Shown: piece by piece, positions 1-11,206 of the stretch
Numbering within the stretch: the stretch's first letter is position 1
Layout of the letters: the number at the start of each line of letters is the position of its first letter
DNA from: Burkholderia gladioli
GTDB taxonomy: Bacteria; Pseudomonadota; Gammaproteobacteria; Burkholderiales; Burkholderiaceae
Assembly: GCF_000959725.1 (NCBI RefSeq)
Contig: NZ_CP009322.1
Coordinates: 1,798,001 to 1,862,000 of the forward strand
DNA: 64,000 nt
Direction: 5' to 3'
The notes under the pieces: generated by a model
What the model saw: the letters and a program-made list of their open reading frames with translations, nothing else
What the model was told of the DNA's origin: nothing
The model's database searches: none
Position numbers and translations under genes: made by a program

Positions 1-1292
1 CGGTAGGCCATCACGCCGGCCACCGTATAAAAGCTACCAAAGACCACGATTCTATCATTCTCCGAGGCCCGTTTCAGGGCATCTCGAAAAGCGTCCGCGG
101 GTGTGGCGTGATGCGTGACGCTGCTGTCTGGGCCGTCCTCGACGCCTGCCTCGCGCAGCGCCGTCTCGAGCGTCTCGGCCGACGCGGCACGCGGCAGCGG
201 CAGGTCGGTCACGCACCAGTGATCGATCTCGCCCTTCAACTGCTTGAGCACGCCGGCGATGTCCTTGTCGCGCATCGCGCCGAACACCGCGTAAGTGTAC
301 GGAAAGAAACCCATGTTGCCGAGGTTTTGCGCGAGAACGGCCGCTGCGTGCGGATTATGCGCAACATCGAGGACGATCGCGGGCTTGCCGGGCAGCACCT
401 GGAAGCGCCCCGCCAGCTCGACGTTGGCCAGGCCCAGGCGGATGTCCTGGGCCGACACCGGCAGGCGCGAGCGCAGCGCCTCCAGCGCGGCCAGCGCCGC
501 CGAGGCATTGATCAGCTGGTTGGCGCCGCGCAGCGCCGGGTAGGCCAGCGCCGGGTAGCGCTTGTCGCGGCCCAGGTAGCTCCACTGCTGGCGCTCGTTG
601 CCCGGCTGCGCCTCGTAGCGGAAATCGCGACCGACCAGCCACAGGTCGGCGCCGATCGACTCGGCATGGTCGATCAGGGTTTGCGGCGGCGAGGGATCGC
701 CGCAGATCGCCGGCGTAGCCGGGCGGAAGATGCCGGCCTTCTCGAAGCCGATCTTCTCGCGCGTGTCGCCCAGGTATTCGGTGTGGTCGATGTCGATGCT
801 GGTGACGATCGCGCAGTCGGCGTCGATGATGTTCATCGCGTCGAGCCGGCCGCCCAGGCCCACCTCGAGGATCACCGCGTCGAGCCCGCTGTCGGCGAAC
901 AGGCGCAGGATCGCCAGCGTGGTGAACTCGAAGTAGGTCAGCGTGACCGGCTGCGCCAGGCTCAGGCGCGCCGCCTCGACCGCCTCGAAATGCGGCAGCA
1001 GCAGTTCGTCGGCCACGTTCTCGCCGCCCAGGCGCGCGCGCTCGTTGAAGGCGATCAGGTGCGGCGAGGTGTGGCAGCCGACGCGATAACCGGCCTTCAG
1101 CAGGATGGTTTCGAGGAACGCGCAGGTCGAGCCCTTGCCGTTGGTGCCGCCGACCGTGATCACCGGGCACGAGAAGCTCAGTCCGAGCGCCTCCTTGACC
1201 AGGGTGATGCGGGCCAGGCCCATGTCGATACCGACCGGATGCGCGGTTTCGAGGTGCGAGAGCCAGGCCTCGAGAGTAGGAAATGTGCTCAT
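1..1292 (-). CDS. folC: Folylpolyglutamate synthase / dihydrofolate synthase, C-terminal end cut by window edge
   Basis: FolC adds glutamate to dihydropteroate and to folates in the cytoplasm, using ATP. Translating leftward from the ATG at 1292 gives 430 codons with no stop before base 1. The family is usually about 430-440 residues, so only a few C-terminal residues should be missing. The Mur-ligase P-loop VGGTNGKGST is clear at about residues 45-54, and the conserved DVAHNPHA segment lies near residue 320. It follows accD on the same strand, but a strong terminator lies between them (1323-1364), so it may depend on readthrough or on its own promoter. The accD-folC order is standard in Burkholderia and other beta-proteobacteria. 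Confidence 0.93.
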   Translation of the reverse strand, partial: MSTFPTLEAWLSHLETAHPVGIDMGLARITLVKEALGLSFSCPVITVGGTNGKGSTCAFLETILLKAGYRVGCHTSPHLIAFNERARLGGENVADELLLPHFEAVEAARLSLAQPVTLTYFEFTTLAILRLFADSGLDAVILEVGLGGRLDAMNIIDADCAIVTSIDIDHTEYLGDTREKIGFEKAGIFRPATPAICGDPSPPQTLIDHAESIGADLWLVGRDFRYEAQPGNERQQWSYLGRDKRYPALAYPALRGANQLINASAALAALEALRSRLPVSAQDIRLGLANVELAGRFQVLPGKPAIVLDVAHNPHAAAVLAQNLGNMGFFPYTYAVFGAMRDKDIAGVLKQLKGEIDHWCVTDLPLPRAASAETLETALREAGVEDGPDSSVTHHATPADAFRDALKRASENDRIVVFGSFYTVAGVMAY

Positions 1293-1322
1293 CTGTACCA
1301 CTGCGAATCTGCAGGAACGCTG

Positions 1323-1364
1323 AAAAACGAAAAACGCGCCGCCCGGCCGGGCCGGACGACGCGT
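1323..1364 (-). terminator. Intrinsic terminator after accD
   Basis: Read on the minus strand, a 13-bp stem (1352-1364 with 1334-1346, two G-U pairs) closes a 5-nt loop and is followed by TTTTTCGTTTTT. It lies in the 100-bp gap between the accD stop and the folC start, so it should end or attenuate the trp-accD transcript before folC. Confidence 0.8.
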
Positions 1365-1392
1365 CGGCATGGGCCGCGCGGGGCGCGTGACT

Positions 1393-2265
<873 letters not shown>

Positions 2266-2286
2266 CGTATGGTTTCCCTCATCAGA

Positions 2287-2310
2287 GCGGGCCGGATCGT
2301 TCCGGCCCGC
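2287..2310. repeat. Perfect inverted repeat between trpA and accD
   Basis: A perfect 10-bp stem (GCGGGCCGGA with its complement) closes a 4-nt loop in the 88-bp trpA-accD gap. There is no T-run on either strand, so it is more likely an mRNA-stabilising or processing hairpin than a terminator. Confidence 0.5.
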
Positions 2311-2353
2311 ATTCGGTGTTTCTCGGTATGTCGCGTGACGTCGCGCGGCGGCC

Positions 2354-3166
2354 TCAGGCCGCCCTGGTCTCGCCGTCGAGCGCGGCGCGGATCTCGGCGA
2401 TGAAGGCCTTGAGCACGCCCACCGCCGCTTCCGGCGCCGCTTCCTCGAGCAGTTGCACGAGGCGGCTGCCGATCACGACCGCGTCGGAAACTTCGGCCAC
2501 CGCGCGCGCCGTGGCGGCGTCGCGGATCCCGAAGCCGACGCCGACCGGAACCGGCACGCGCGACTTGATGGCCGGGATTTTACCCGCAATGCTGGAAACA
2601 TCCAGATTTCCGGCGCCTGTCACCCCTTTCAGCGACACGTAATAGACATAACCGCTGGCGATCCGCCCCACCTCGGCCATCCGTTGCTCGGTCGAGGTGG
2701 GCGCCAGCAGGAAAATGGGGTCGATGCCGGCGGCGCGCATCGTGGCGGCGAAACCGGCCGCTTCCTCGGGCGGGTAGTCGACCACCAGCACGCCGTCGAC
2801 GCCGGCCGCGGCGGCCGCCTCGGCGAAGGCCTCGGCGCCCATGCGCTCGATCGGGTTGGCATAACCCATCAGCACCACCGGGGTGCGGTCGTCGCGCTCG
2901 CGGAAGCGCTTGACGTCGTCCAGCACGTGCCGCAGCGTCACGCCGCGCGCCAGCGCGCGCTCGGACGAACGCTGGATCACCGGGCCGTCGGCCATCGGAT
3001 CGGAGAACGGCACGCCGAGCTCGATCACGTCGGCCCCGCCTTCGGCCAGCGCGTGCATGAATTCGACGGTTTTCGCCGGGTCCGGGTCGCCCGCCGTGAG
3101 GAAGGGAATCAGGCCCTTACGGCCCTGGGCGGCGAGTGCTGCAAAGGTGTTCTGGATACGGGACAT
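2354..3166 (-). CDS. trpA: Tryptophan synthase alpha chain
   Basis: TrpA cleaves indole-3-glycerol phosphate to indole and glyceraldehyde-3-phosphate and passes indole to TrpB. From the ATG at 3166 the protein is 270 residues ([11 protein letters not shown]...), the usual size. The frame stays open 20 codons further upstream, but the ATG at 3166 is preceded by an AGGAAAC Shine-Dalgarno, which decides the start. Hallmarks are the FLTAGDPD segment near the N-terminus, [14 protein letters not shown] with its catalytic Glu, and the phosphate-binding glycines of VGVGFGIRD. It is separated from trpB by a DNA methylase gene, which is unusual outside this group. Confidence 0.97.
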   Translation of the reverse strand: MSRIQNTFAALAAQGRKGLIPFLTAGDPDPAKTVEFMHALAEGGADVIELGVPFSDPMADGPVIQRSSERALARGVTLRHVLDDVKRFRERDDRTPVVLMGYANPIERMGAEAFAEAAAAAGVDGVLVVDYPPEEAAGFAATMRAAGIDPIFLLAPTSTEQRMAEVGRIASGYVYYVSLKGVTGAGNLDVSSIAGKIPAIKSRVPVPVGVGFGIRDAATARAVAEVSDAVVIGSRLVQLLEEAAPEAAVGVLKAFIAEIRAALDGETRAA

Positions 3167-3218
3167 GATGTCGTTTCCTGGATTCGGTCGCGATCGGCGG
3201 CGAGCGGCCCGTTCGGGC

Positions 3219-4079
3219 TCAGGCATCGGCCGGCGCGGCGAGCGCGGTGACGCGCTCGCGCGCGATCGCGCAATAACTCTCGTTGATCTCGTAGCCGATG
3301 AAGCGGCGTCCGTGTCGCGCGCTGGCCACGGCGGTGGTGCCGCTGCCCATGAACGGGTCCAGCACCACGCCGCCCGGCGGGCAGCTCGACAGCACCATCC
3401 GCTCGACCAGCTCGAGCGGTTTCTGGGTCGGGTGGTCGACTCGCTCCGCGTGCTGCCGATGCAGGCGCGAGACCGACCAGACGTCCTTCGGGTTGTAGCC
3501 CATCTCGAGCCACTTGCTGCCTTCGAACAGCTTGCGCGAACGCGCCTTCTTCGTTTCGGCGTCGTAGGGGATGCGAACCGGATCGAGATCGAAGTAATAG
3601 CCTTTCGATACCGCGAAAAAACCGATGTTGTCGTGCACCGAGGTGAAGCGGCGCGTGGTGCCGCCCATGCTCGGCACGCGGCGGTCCCAGATGATCTCGT
3701 TGATCATCGTCAGGCGCGTCTTCAGGAAGCTGAAGATCTCCGGCGCGTACTGCCAGGTGCAGAACACATAGAGCGAGCCGCTCGGCTTCAACTTCGGGAT
3801 CGCCAGCTCGAGCCACTGCCGGGTCCACGCCAGGTGGGCGTCGCCCTGCAGCTTGTCGGAGTCGTTGCCGTAGTCCTTGCCGAGCCCGTAGGGCGGATCG
3901 GCGACGATCAGGTCGATCGACGCATCCGGCAGGCTCGCCGCATCGGTCAGGAAATCGCGGTGACGCAGCTCGATGCCGCCCGGCAACGCGGGTTCGGGAC
4001 GCACGGACGCGGCGGCGGCCTCGGCCGCCTCGCCCTCGCTCGCCGCGCCGCCGGCCGGCTCCTCGATCAGGTCGCGCAT
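3219..4079 (-). CDS. Orphan DNA methyltransferase (beta-class, DPPY type) inside the trp operon
   Basis: This 286-residue protein is an AdoMet-dependent amino-methyltransferase acting on adenine N6 or cytosine N4. The catalytic DPPY motif lies at 61-64 and the AdoMet-binding motif FMGSGTT at about 243-249. Catalytic motif first, AdoMet motif last is the beta-class order. PTQKP precedes the AdoMet region, as is typical. The gene starts 7 bp after the trpB stop and ends 52 bp before trpA, so it is expressed with tryptophan synthase. No restriction endonuclease gene is nearby, which makes it a solitary methylase. From memory, the equivalent B. cenocepacia gene between trpB and trpA was reported to methylate GTWWAC; I could not check this. 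The Ala/Glu-rich N-terminal 30 residues look like a disordered tail. Confidence 0.9.
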   Translation of the reverse strand: MRDLIEEPAGGAASEGEAAEAAAASVRPEPALPGGIELRHRDFLTDAASLPDASIDLIVADPPYGLGKDYGNDSDKLQGDAHLAWTRQWLELAIPKLKPSGSLYVFCTWQYAPEIFSFLKTRLTMINEIIWDRRVPSMGGTTRRFTSVHDNIGFFAVSKGYYFDLDPVRIPYDAETKKARSRKLFEGSKWLEMGYNPKDVWSVSRLHRQHAERVDHPTQKPLELVERMVLSSCPPGGVVLDPFMGSGTTAVASARHGRRFIGYEINESYCAIARERVTALAAPADA

Positions 4080-4086
4080 CCGGGCG

Positions 4087-5280
4087 TCAGAGCACGATGC
4101 CGCCGCGTTCCGCGACGGTATGCATGTCCTTGTCGCCGCGGCCCGACAGATTGACCAGCAGGATGCGGTCCTTCGGCAGGGTGGCGGCGAGCTTGGCGCC
4201 GTAGGCGATCGCGTGGCTCGACTCGAGCGCCGGGATGATGCCCTCGATCCGGCAGCAATCGTGGAAGGCCTTCAGCGCTTCCTCGTCGGTGATCGGCACG
4301 TATTGCGCGCGGCCGCTGTCCTTGAGCCAGGCGTGCTCGGGGCCGACGCCGGGATAGTCGAGGCCGGCCGATACCGAATGCGTCTCGATGATCTGCCCGT
4401 CGTCGTCCTGCAGCAGGTAGGTGCGGTTGCCGTGCAGCACGCCGGGGCTGCCGCCCGTCAGCGAGGCCGCGTGACGGCCCGTGTCGAGCCCGTCGCCGGC
4501 CGCCTCGACGCCGATCAGCTGGACGTTCGTATCGTCGATGTACGGGTAGAAGATCCCCATCGCGTTCGAGCCGCCGCCCACGCAGGCGATCACCGCGTCG
4601 GGCTGGCGCCCCGCCATCTCGGGCATCTGCACCTTGCACTCGTCGCCGATCACGCGCTGGAAGTCGCGCACCAGCATCGGATACGGATGCGGGCCGGCCA
4701 CCGTGCCGATGATGTAGAAGGTGGTCTCGATGTTGGTGACCCAGTCGCGCATCGCCTCGTTGAGCGCGTCCTTGAGCGTGCGCGAGCCCGATTCGACCGG
4801 CACCACGGTCGCGCCGAGCAGCTTCATGCGGTAGACGTTGGCGGCCTGGCGGCGCACGTCCTCGGAACCCATGTAGACGATGCACTCCATGCCGAAGCGC
4901 GCGCAGATGGTGGCGGTGGCCACGCCGTGCTGGCCTGCGCCGGTCTCGGCGATCACACGCTTCTTGCCCATCCGGCGCGCCAGCAGCGCCTGCCCGATCA
5001 CGTTGTTGATCTTGTGCGCGCCGGTGTGGTTCAGGTCCTCGCGCTTCAGGTACAACTGCGCGCCGCCGAGCAGTTCGCTCCAGCGCTGCGCGTGGTAGAT
5101 CGGCGAGGGACGGCCGACGAAGTGCTTGAGCTCGCGGTTGTACTCGGCGACGAACTCGGGATCGTCGCGAAAGCGGTCGTAGGCCTCGCGCAGCTCGTCG
5201 AGCGCGTGAATCAGGGTTTCGGCGACGAACACGCCGCCATACGGGCCGAAGTGGCCGCGATCATCAGGAAGGTCGTACAT
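4087..5280 (-). CDS. trpB: Tryptophan synthase beta chain
   Basis: TrpB condenses indole with L-serine to tryptophan using PLP. The start at 5280 ([16 protein letters not shown]) gives 397 residues and matches the family N-terminus; the frame runs 11 codons further up, but those residues are not family-like. The PLP lysine is K90 in the HTGAHKINN motif, and the phosphate-binding GGGSNAMG loop is intact. It lies 51 bp downstream of trpF, with the DNA methylase starting 7 bp after its stop. The order trpF-trpB-methylase-trpA implies one transcript. Confidence 0.97.
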   Translation of the reverse strand: MYDLPDDRGHFGPYGGVFVAETLIHALDELREAYDRFRDDPEFVAEYNRELKHFVGRPSPIYHAQRWSELLGGAQLYLKREDLNHTGAHKINNVIGQALLARRMGKKRVIAETGAGQHGVATATICARFGMECIVYMGSEDVRRQAANVYRMKLLGATVVPVESGSRTLKDALNEAMRDWVTNIETTFYIIGTVAGPHPYPMLVRDFQRVIGDECKVQMPEMAGRQPDAVIACVGGGSNAMGIFYPYIDDTNVQLIGVEAAGDGLDTGRHAASLTGGSPGVLHGNRTYLLQDDDGQIIETHSVSAGLDYPGVGPEHAWLKDSGRAQYVPITDEEALKAFHDCCRIEGIIPALESSHAIAYGAKLAATLPKDRILLVNLSGRGDKDMHTVAERGGIVL

Positions 5281-5331
5281 GAATGTGTCTCTCGACTGGC
5301 AGGCCCGGCGCATGCCGCGCCGGCCTTGTGC

Positions 5332-6030
5332 TCACTGGGCGTCCGCCGCGCGCACCGCGCTCACGAACGCCGCCATCCGGGCGTGATCCTTCACGCCCTT
5401 CTCGCCCGGTACCTCGATGCCACTGGAGACATCGACCGCGTACGGGCGGATCTGGCGTATCGCATCACCGACGTTTCGAGCGCTCAAGCCACCACTCAAA
5501 ACGGCCCGATGCACGAGCTCTGCGGGAATAAGTGACCAATCGAAGACCTTGCCGCTGCCGCCGTAGTCCGGCACATGGGTGTCGAACAACAAGCCGCTGG
5601 CTGTCGAATAGTGAAGTGCCGATTCTACCAAATCGGCGCGCTGCGTCGAGGCCCCCACGCGCAGGGCGCGCATCCAGGGCAGCCGGGCCTCGCGCGCGAG
5701 CGCCAGGCACTGCTCCGGCGTCTCGTCGCCGTGGAACTGCAGCGTGGTGAGCGGCACCGCGTCGAGCACGCGTGCCAGTTCCCCGGGCGCGGCGTTCACG
5801 AACAGCCCGACCGCCGAGACGAAGGGCGGCACGCGCCGCACGAGTTCGGCGGCCTGCGCGATGCTCACCGCGCGCGGGCTCTTCGGGTAGAACACGAAGC
5901 CGACCGCGTCGGCGCCGAGCGCCACGGCATGATCGACATCGGCGGGACGGGACAGCCCGCACAGCTTGATGCGGGTACGGGCTTGCGGCGTGGCGGCGGG
6001 GCCGCCGGCGGAAAGGGTCGTATCGGTCAT
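5332..6030 (-). CDS. trpF: Phosphoribosylanthranilate isomerase
   Basis: TrpF converts N-(5-phosphoribosyl)anthranilate to the enol carboxyphenylamino-deoxyribulose phosphate, a mid-pathway tryptophan step. The ATG at 6030 gives 232 residues (MTDTTLSAGG...). The 65 residues upstream in the open frame are Arg/Ala-rich and not family-like. RIKLCGLSRPADV carries the catalytic Cys, FVFYPKSPR and LQFHGDE are intact, and DVSSGIEVPGEKGVKD forms the C-terminal phosphate site. It lies 79 bp after truA and 51 bp before trpB on the same strand. Confidence 0.96.
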   Translation of the reverse strand: MTDTTLSAGGPAATPQARTRIKLCGLSRPADVDHAVALGADAVGFVFYPKSPRAVSIAQAAELVRRVPPFVSAVGLFVNAAPGELARVLDAVPLTTLQFHGDETPEQCLALAREARLPWMRALRVGASTQRADLVESALHYSTASGLLFDTHVPDYGGSGKVFDWSLIPAELVHRAVLSGGLSARNVGDAIRQIRPYAVDVSSGIEVPGEKGVKDHARMAAFVSAVRAADAQ

Positions 6031-6109
6031 CGTCAGGCGTTCCTGCTGGCGCGCGCGCCGCGAAGCCGGATCGGCTCGCGAGCGCGCGGCTCGGGTTCGA
6101 TTGAGGCGC

Positions 6110-6943
6110 TCAGGGCTGCGGGTTCGCGCCGGGCGCCGGGCCGTCGAGGTCGGCCCACACCGTGCTCCACGGCACGCTGCCGAGTTGCGCGGGCGGCACC
6201 GCGAATTCCTCAGGATAGCCGACATGCGCCAGGTACAGCCCGTCGGGCGCGAAGGTCGGCGCGGCGCGCTCGCGGTTGCGCGCGGCCAGCACCTCGGCCA
6301 TCCAGTCGGCCGGGTAGCGCCCGCGTCCCACCGCGATCAGGCAGCCCATCAGGTTGCGCACCATGTGGTGCAGGAAGGCGTTGGCGCGGAACCGGAAGTG
6401 GATGAAGCTGCCCGAGGCGCGGATATCGATCTGGTACAGGTGCTTGACCGGCGTCTTCGACTGGCATTCCGAGGAGCGGAACGAGGAGAAGTCGTGCTCG
6501 CCGATCAGGTGCCGCGCGGCCTCGCGCATCGCCTCGATATCGAGCGGCGTGTGGACCCAGCCGGCACGCGAGGCGAGCATCGGCGAGCGCACCGGATGCA
6601 CGTAGAGCGCGTAGTAATAGGTGCGCTCGAACGCGGCGAAGCGCGCGTGGAAGCTGTCCGGCATCGGCCTGGCCCACTGCACGGCCACCGTCGAGGGCAG
6701 GAAGGCGTTGGTACCGCGCACCCAGGAGAAGTCGCTGCGATCGAGGTCGGTGTCGAAATGGACCACCTGCCCCAGGCCATGCACGCCCGTGTCGGTGCGA
6801 CCGGCCACCACCGTCTGCAGGGGCACCAGCGCGAACGCCTTGAGCGCGCGTTCCAGCTCGTCCTGCACGGTCTTGCCGTGCGGCTGCGATTGCCAGCCGC
6901 AGAACGCCGCGCCGTCGTACTGGATACCGAGGGCGATGCGCAT
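6110..6943 (-). CDS. truA: tRNA pseudouridine(38-40) synthase
   Basis: TruA makes pseudouridine at positions 38-40 of the tRNA anticodon arm. The protein is 277 residues from the ATG at 6943. The catalytic aspartate sits in [15 protein letters not shown]. The start overlaps the fimV stop as TGATG, so translation is probably coupled to fimV; a GTG one codon earlier is possible but less likely. It precedes trpF by 79 bp. The truA-trpF order is common in beta-proteobacteria. Confidence 0.96.
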   Translation of the reverse strand: MRIALGIQYDGAAFCGWQSQPHGKTVQDELERALKAFALVPLQTVVAGRTDTGVHGLGQVVHFDTDLDRSDFSWVRGTNAFLPSTVAVQWARPMPDSFHARFAAFERTYYYALYVHPVRSPMLASRAGWVHTPLDIEAMREAARHLIGEHDFSSFRSSECQSKTPVKHLYQIDIRASGSFIHFRFRANAFLHHMVRNLMGCLIAVGRGRYPADWMAEVLAARNRERAAPTFAPDGLYLAHVGYPEEFAVPPAQLGSVPWSTVWADLDGPAPGANPQP

Positions 6944-9387
6944 CACGAGGCGTCGGCGAGTTTCGCGAGCATGGCGCGCGCGGCCTCGCGCGTGTCGGCG
7001 CGGTTCGCGTCGATCACCTCGCCCAGCAGCAGGCGCGCGCCGTGCAGGTCGCCGAGCTCGACATATTCCCCGGCCAGTTCAAGCTTGTTGCGCGCAATCT
7101 GGTCCAGCGCGGCCTCAGTCGGCGGCGGCAGCGTCGCGCCCGGGCCGGCCGGCAGGTCGAGGTCGAAATCGAGATTCAGCGCGCCGAACTGCGCGGCGCC
7201 GAAAGGCGTGAAGCTCGGGGCGGGACGGTTTTCTGGGATCGATGGACCGGGCTCGTCGTCGAGCGGCAATTCGTCGGCGGCGGGATCCGTCCCCGCATGG
7301 GCCGCCGACGAGCCATGAAGGTCACCCTTCTGTTTGCCGGTTTCATGTGGATGAGTGGATTCGGACGGCTCGAGGCCCGCAGCCGGCAGGCGCGGGTCGG
7401 GCAGACCGTTAGTTGCGTCATGCGATGCAAAATCGAGGCCCGCGTCGGGCAGGCCGCTGCGCGGCGGCAGCGGCATGTCGAGGCTGTCCAGCGCGGACAC
7501 CGCATCGGCCGGGAATTCGTGCACGGGCACACCGGACGAGACGGGATGAGTCAGTTCATTCAATTCGGTCAAGCTCGAAGGTTCGGCGGGAACGGTCGGC
7601 GGCGCTGCCTCGAGCGGCGCCGGCAGGTTCCCGTGGTCGGACTGGCCCGGCGGCGGCTCGGCCGCGTCGGGCGTGTTGGTATGCGCGGCCAGGTCGGCCG
7701 CGGGTGCCGCGGGTTCGGCCGGCGTGACCGTCTCGTCAGGGACGATCGCGGCGGCCGGTGTTTCGTTGGAAACCGCCGTCGGCGGGATGGTCGGCGGCGT
7801 GATCTCATGATCGCGATGATCGAGCGGGGCCGGGGCTTCCGGTTCGGCCGACGTGCGTTGCGCCGCCGCCTCGGCGGCAAGCACGCCCGCTCCTGCCACG
7901 GAGTCGGCATCGGCGCCACGCGCCGACGGCCGCGGCGTGACGGCCGCCTCGTCCGCGACCTTGCCCGCCGGCGGTTCGGACTTCGCGGCGGCCGGCACGG
8001 CTTCGTCATCGGGCTCGGCGCGTTTGCGACGCCGGAATGCGAAACCGAGGATCAGCGCCGCCGCCGCGACACCGACCGCGATCACCGCGGTCCGGTCGAA
8101 CGGCGCTGCCGGGGCACTGGGTTGCGCGGCGGCCGGCTTGGCGGGCGCTGCTGCAACGGGCGGTGCCGAGGCCGGCGCGGACGACGCCGAGGCGCTGGAA
8201 GCCTGCTCCGCCCCGCTCGCCGCCGATGCCACGCTTGCTGGCGCCGCCTTCGACGGCGCCGCTGCCGGCTTCGCCTTGGGTGCCGCGCTGTCGGGCGCGG
8301 GTTTGCCGATGCCGTGCAACTGCAATTCCATCAGCACGCGGTTCTTCAGCGCCAGCAATTGCTGCAGGCTGGACGGACGCGCCTGCGGTGCGTTCGCCAG
8401 CGGCGCCGAGGCCGCGCGGGGCGTGACCTGGACCGCGCTGCCGGGGGCCAGCAGTGCGGCCTCCGCGGCGCTCGATCCAACCGGCGGCGCGGTCTGGATC
8501 GAACCGCTCCAGGAATGCGCGCTGGCCGGATCGCCGGGGTTGCCGCCATTGGCATGCTGGGCGGCGCCCGGCTGTGTTGCCGGTGCAGCCGTCGCCGCGG
8601 AGCCGCCCTGGGCGAGCGCCGCCGAAGTCGGTGTCACCGCCGCGGCCGCCGACACGCCCGTTACCGCAGCCGACGAGACGCCGGCCGGATGCGCGGGCAA
8701 CGACGCGTCGACATGCGATGCGCCCGAAGCCGACGAAGCGCCTGCGACCGGGGCCGCGCCAGTGGCCGCTGTTGCAACCGTCGCCGGATGCGGCATCGAA
8801 CCACCGGCAGCCGGTACGGCGGCAGCAGGATTGGAATGCGCTCCCGCAACACTTCCCGCCGACGACGCGCCCGGCGTAGCCGAGCTGCCCGCATACGGCG
8901 CCACTGCGCCTGCCACGGCCGTCGCGGCAGTGCCTGCATGTGCGGGCGCGGCCCCGGCCGGCGCCGAAGCCCCTGAAGCCCCCGAAACAGTCGATGTGGC
9001 AACCGGCGACGCCACGGCCGACCCGCTTGCGTCGAGCGGCGGCACCGTCAGCGTCGCGCCCACCTTCAGCCGGCTCGGGTCGTGCTTCATGAAAGCCTGC
9101 GGATTCGCGGCGAACAGCGCGCGGCCGGCTCGCGCCAGCACGCCCGGATCGCGCGACTGGGTGGCCGCCACCGCGATATCGTTGAGCGATTGACCTGGCT
9201 GGACCGTGATCGACTGCGGTGCACTCGCCGCGGCATCGGACGGCGCGGCCTGCGCGAGCGGCACGGCCGAAGCGGACATCAGCGCGAACACCGCGCCCGC
9301 GATCGCACGAAGCGCGAACGCTCGCGGCGACAGCGCGGCGCGTGCTCGGGCAAGAGGGGAAATACCGGGGAAAAATCGCAGCGTCAT
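6943..9387 (-). CDS. fimV: FimV/TspA-like LysM inner-membrane protein
   Basis: FimV-family proteins organise polar type IV pilus and secretion machinery through a peptidoglycan-binding LysM domain and a cytoplasmic TPR-like tail. From the ATG at 9387 the protein is 814 residues. It has a signal peptide (Ala-rich core ending near AQAAPS), a LysM domain at about 58-115 and a long Ala/Pro/Ser low-complexity linker. A transmembrane helix at about 432-452 is followed by FRRRKR, then an acidic Pro-rich region, and the FimV C-terminal domain occupies the last 50 residues. A second in-frame ATG at 9474 would add 29 residues and make the signal peptide too long. The stop overlaps the truA start. No pilus genes are nearby, which is normal for fimV. 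Confidence 0.85.
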   Translation of the reverse strand: MTLRFFPGISPLARARAALSPRAFALRAIAGAVFALMSASAVPLAQAAPSDAAASAPQSITVQPGQSLNDIAVAATQSRDPGVLARAGRALFAANPQAFMKHDPSRLKVGATLTVPPLDASGSAVASPVATSTVSGASGASAPAGAAPAHAGTAATAVAGAVAPYAGSSATPGASSAGSVAGAHSNPAAAVPAAGGSMPHPATVATAATGAAPVAGASSASGASHVDASLPAHPAGVSSAAVTGVSAAAAVTPTSAALAQGGSAATAAPATQPGAAQHANGGNPGDPASAHSWSGSIQTAPPVGSSAAEAALLAPGSAVQVTPRAASAPLANAPQARPSSLQQLLALKNRVLMELQLHGIGKPAPDSAAPKAKPAAAPSKAAPASVASAASGAEQASSASASSAPASAPPVAAAPAKPAAAQPSAPAAPFDRTAVIAVGVAAAALILGFAFRRRKRAEPDDEAVPAAAKSEPPAGKVADEAAVTPRPSARGADADSVAGAGVLAAEAAAQRTSAEPEAPAPLDHRDHEITPPTIPPTAVSNETPAAAIVPDETVTPAEPAAPAADLAAHTNTPDAAEPPPGQSDHGNLPAPLEAAPPTVPAEPSSLTELNELTHPVSSGVPVHEFPADAVSALDSLDMPLPPRSGLPDAGLDFASHDATNGLPDPRLPAAGLEPSESTHPHETGKQKGDLHGSSAAHAGTDPAADELPLDDEPGPSIPENRPAPSFTPFGAAQFGALNLDFDLDLPAGPGATLPPPTEAALDQIARNKLELAGEYVELGDLHGARLLLGEVIDANRADTREAARAMLAKLADAS

Positions 9388-9593
9388 CGGCACATTCGCC
9401 GCGGCAGCGCGCGGCCCTGGTTCGCGTTGGAAGGAGGACAGGATTCTGGACGTCGCGGGGGCGCAGGGCGCCACGCGTGCGCGACGCCGATTGCGTCGTA
9501 ACCGCGTAGTTTACTTTACCCGCCGGCCATTTCGTCGAATTTGTGGCGCCGGCCGCGGATCCGGACCGGACGCGACCGCCGCGCGACGGGCAC

Positions 9594-9648
9594 AAAAACG
9601 AAACGGCGCTCGCCGCCCCGGCGAAACACCGGGCACCGCGAACGCCGT
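9594..9648 (-). terminator. Intrinsic terminator after asd
   Basis: On the minus strand an 11-bp stem (9638-9648 with 9603-9613) encloses a smaller hairpin and is followed by TTTCGTTTTT. It lies 35 bp past the asd stop. The remaining bases of the fimV-asd gap (9388-9593) show no further gene. Confidence 0.65.
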
Positions 9649-9683
9649 CGCCGCCGTCCTTGCCGGACGCGGAACGCTTCGGC

Positions 9684-10805
9684 TTACTTGTCGAGCAGGA
9701 TGCGCAGCATGCGGCGCAGCGGCTCGGCCGCGCCCCACAGCAGCTGGTCGCCGACCGTGAAGGCCGACAGGTATTCGCCGCCCATCGCCAGCTTGCGCAG
9801 GCGGCCGACCGGCACCGTCAGGGTGCCCGTGACGACGGCCGGTGACAGCTCGCGCATCGAGGCCTCGCGCTCGTTCGGCACCACCTTCACCCAGTCGTTG
9901 GCCGAGGCGAGGATCGCGTTGACCTCGTCGAGCGGCACGTCCTTCTTCAGCTTGATGGTGAGCGCCTGCGAATGGCAACGCATCGCGCCGATCCGCACGC
10001 ACAGGCCGTCGACCAGGATCGAGCCCGGCTCGCCCATGGCAGGCTTGCCGAGGATCTTGTTGGTCTCGGCGCCGCCCTTCCACTCCTCCTTCGACATGCC
10101 GTTGCCGAGATCCTTGTCGATCCAGGGGATCAGCGAGCCGGCCAGCGGCACGCCGAACTGGCTGGTCGGCATCGCCTCGCCGTTCATCGCGGCCAGCACG
10201 CGGCGGTCGATGTCGAGGATCGCCGAGGCCGGATCGGCCAGTTGCTCGGCCACCGCGCCGTGCAGCGTGCCCATCTGCGACAGCAGCTCGCGCATGTTCT
10301 GCGCGCCGGCGCCCGATGCGGCCTGGTAGGTCATGGCCGTCATCCAGTCGACCAGGTTCTCGCGGTACAGGCCGCCCAGCGCCATCAGCATCAGGCTGAC
10401 CGTGCAGTTGCCGCCGACGAAGTTGCGGGTGCCCTTGACCAGCGCGTCCTTGATCACGTCGAGGTTGACCGGGTCGAGGATGATGACCGCGTCATCCTTC
10501 ATGCGCAGCGACGAGGCCGCGTCGATCCAGTAGCCGTTCCAGCCGGCCGAGCGCAGCTTGGGGAACACCTCGTTGGTGTAGTCGCCGCCCTGGCAGGTGA
10601 TGATCACGTCGCACTTCTTGAGATCGTCGATGCTCGAGGCGTCCTTGAGCGTGGACTCGTTTTTCGCGAAGGCCGGTGCCTTGCCGCCCGCGTTGCTGGT
10701 GCTGAAAAACACCGGCTCGATCAGATCGAAATCGCCTTCTTCCTGCATGCGCTGCATCAGGACGCTGCCGACCATGCCGCGCCAACCTACGAGACCTACG
10801 TTCAT
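9684..10805 (-). CDS. asd: Aspartate-semialdehyde dehydrogenase
   Basis: Asd reduces beta-aspartyl phosphate to aspartate semialdehyde with NADPH, feeding lysine, methionine, threonine and diaminopimelate synthesis. The 373-residue protein is the gamma-proteobacterial-type enzyme. The NADP-binding start is [13 protein letters not shown]. The catalytic Cys is C134 in GGNCTVS, and the substrate-handling His lies in [10 protein letters not shown]. It follows leuB on the same strand after a 401-bp gap, so it probably has its own promoter there. A terminator lies directly downstream. Confidence 0.97.
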   Translation of the reverse strand: MNVGLVGWRGMVGSVLMQRMQEEGDFDLIEPVFFSTSNAGGKAPAFAKNESTLKDASSIDDLKKCDVIITCQGGDYTNEVFPKLRSAGWNGYWIDAASSLRMKDDAVIILDPVNLDVIKDALVKGTRNFVGGNCTVSLMLMALGGLYRENLVDWMTAMTYQAASGAGAQNMRELLSQMGTLHGAVAEQLADPASAILDIDRRVLAAMNGEAMPTSQFGVPLAGSLIPWIDKDLGNGMSKEEWKGGAETNKILGKPAMGEPGSILVDGLCVRIGAMRCHSQALTIKLKKDVPLDEVNAILASANDWVKVVPNEREASMRELSPAVVTGTLTVPVGRLRKLAMGGEYLSAFTVGDQLLWGAAEPLRRMLRILLDK

Positions 10806-11206
10806 GACTAACCCTTTGCTTGAGAGCTTCCCCGCCTTTTCCGTCCCCCGTGTAACCGCGCGGGGAAATCAGGCGGGCACGACGGATGACGATCAGCTTT
10901 TCGTGATCGTTTTCGTGGTGATGATTTTCGTGGAGACGATGGCGCGCGTCAGCGCACGGGCCGTGATGCCGTGCAGCTTGGAGACCGGGGAGATCGAACG
11001 ATTTTGCGCCATGCGAAAGAGTCTACACAAACCTGGTGGGCCGTACAACGGCCCGTCGTTGCTATCGTGCGCGATGTCGCGCGGGTACTCTGTTTCCGGG
11101 ACAGATCGAGGCAATACGCACCGGAACGAGGGTTCGCCGCGCCTCGCATCGCGAACCGGAACGGCCGCCGCGCCGTCGCTTCACGCGGCGGGCCGCCCGC
11201 TCGGGC
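10806..11206. other. 401-bp asd-leuB intergenic region
   Basis: No credible gene is seen. The octamer TTTTCGTG occurs three times (10898, 10910, 10925), and a 6-bp hairpin lies at 11038-11054. A 73-codon open frame on the minus strand (10893-11114) reads through the octamer repeats, ends in a Thr/Lys-rich tail and resembles nothing I know, so I left it out. The region should hold the asd promoter. Confidence 0.5.

Noticed and set aside
7042..8976. 644-codon plus-strand frame opposite fimV
   Set aside because: It lies over the repetitive Ala/Pro-coding part of fimV, and its Arg-rich product is typical of antisense GC-rich DNA.
10893..11114. 73-codon minus-strand frame in the asd-leuB gap
   Set aside because: Its tail is formed by the TTTTCGTG repeats, it has no ribosome site and no family resemblance.
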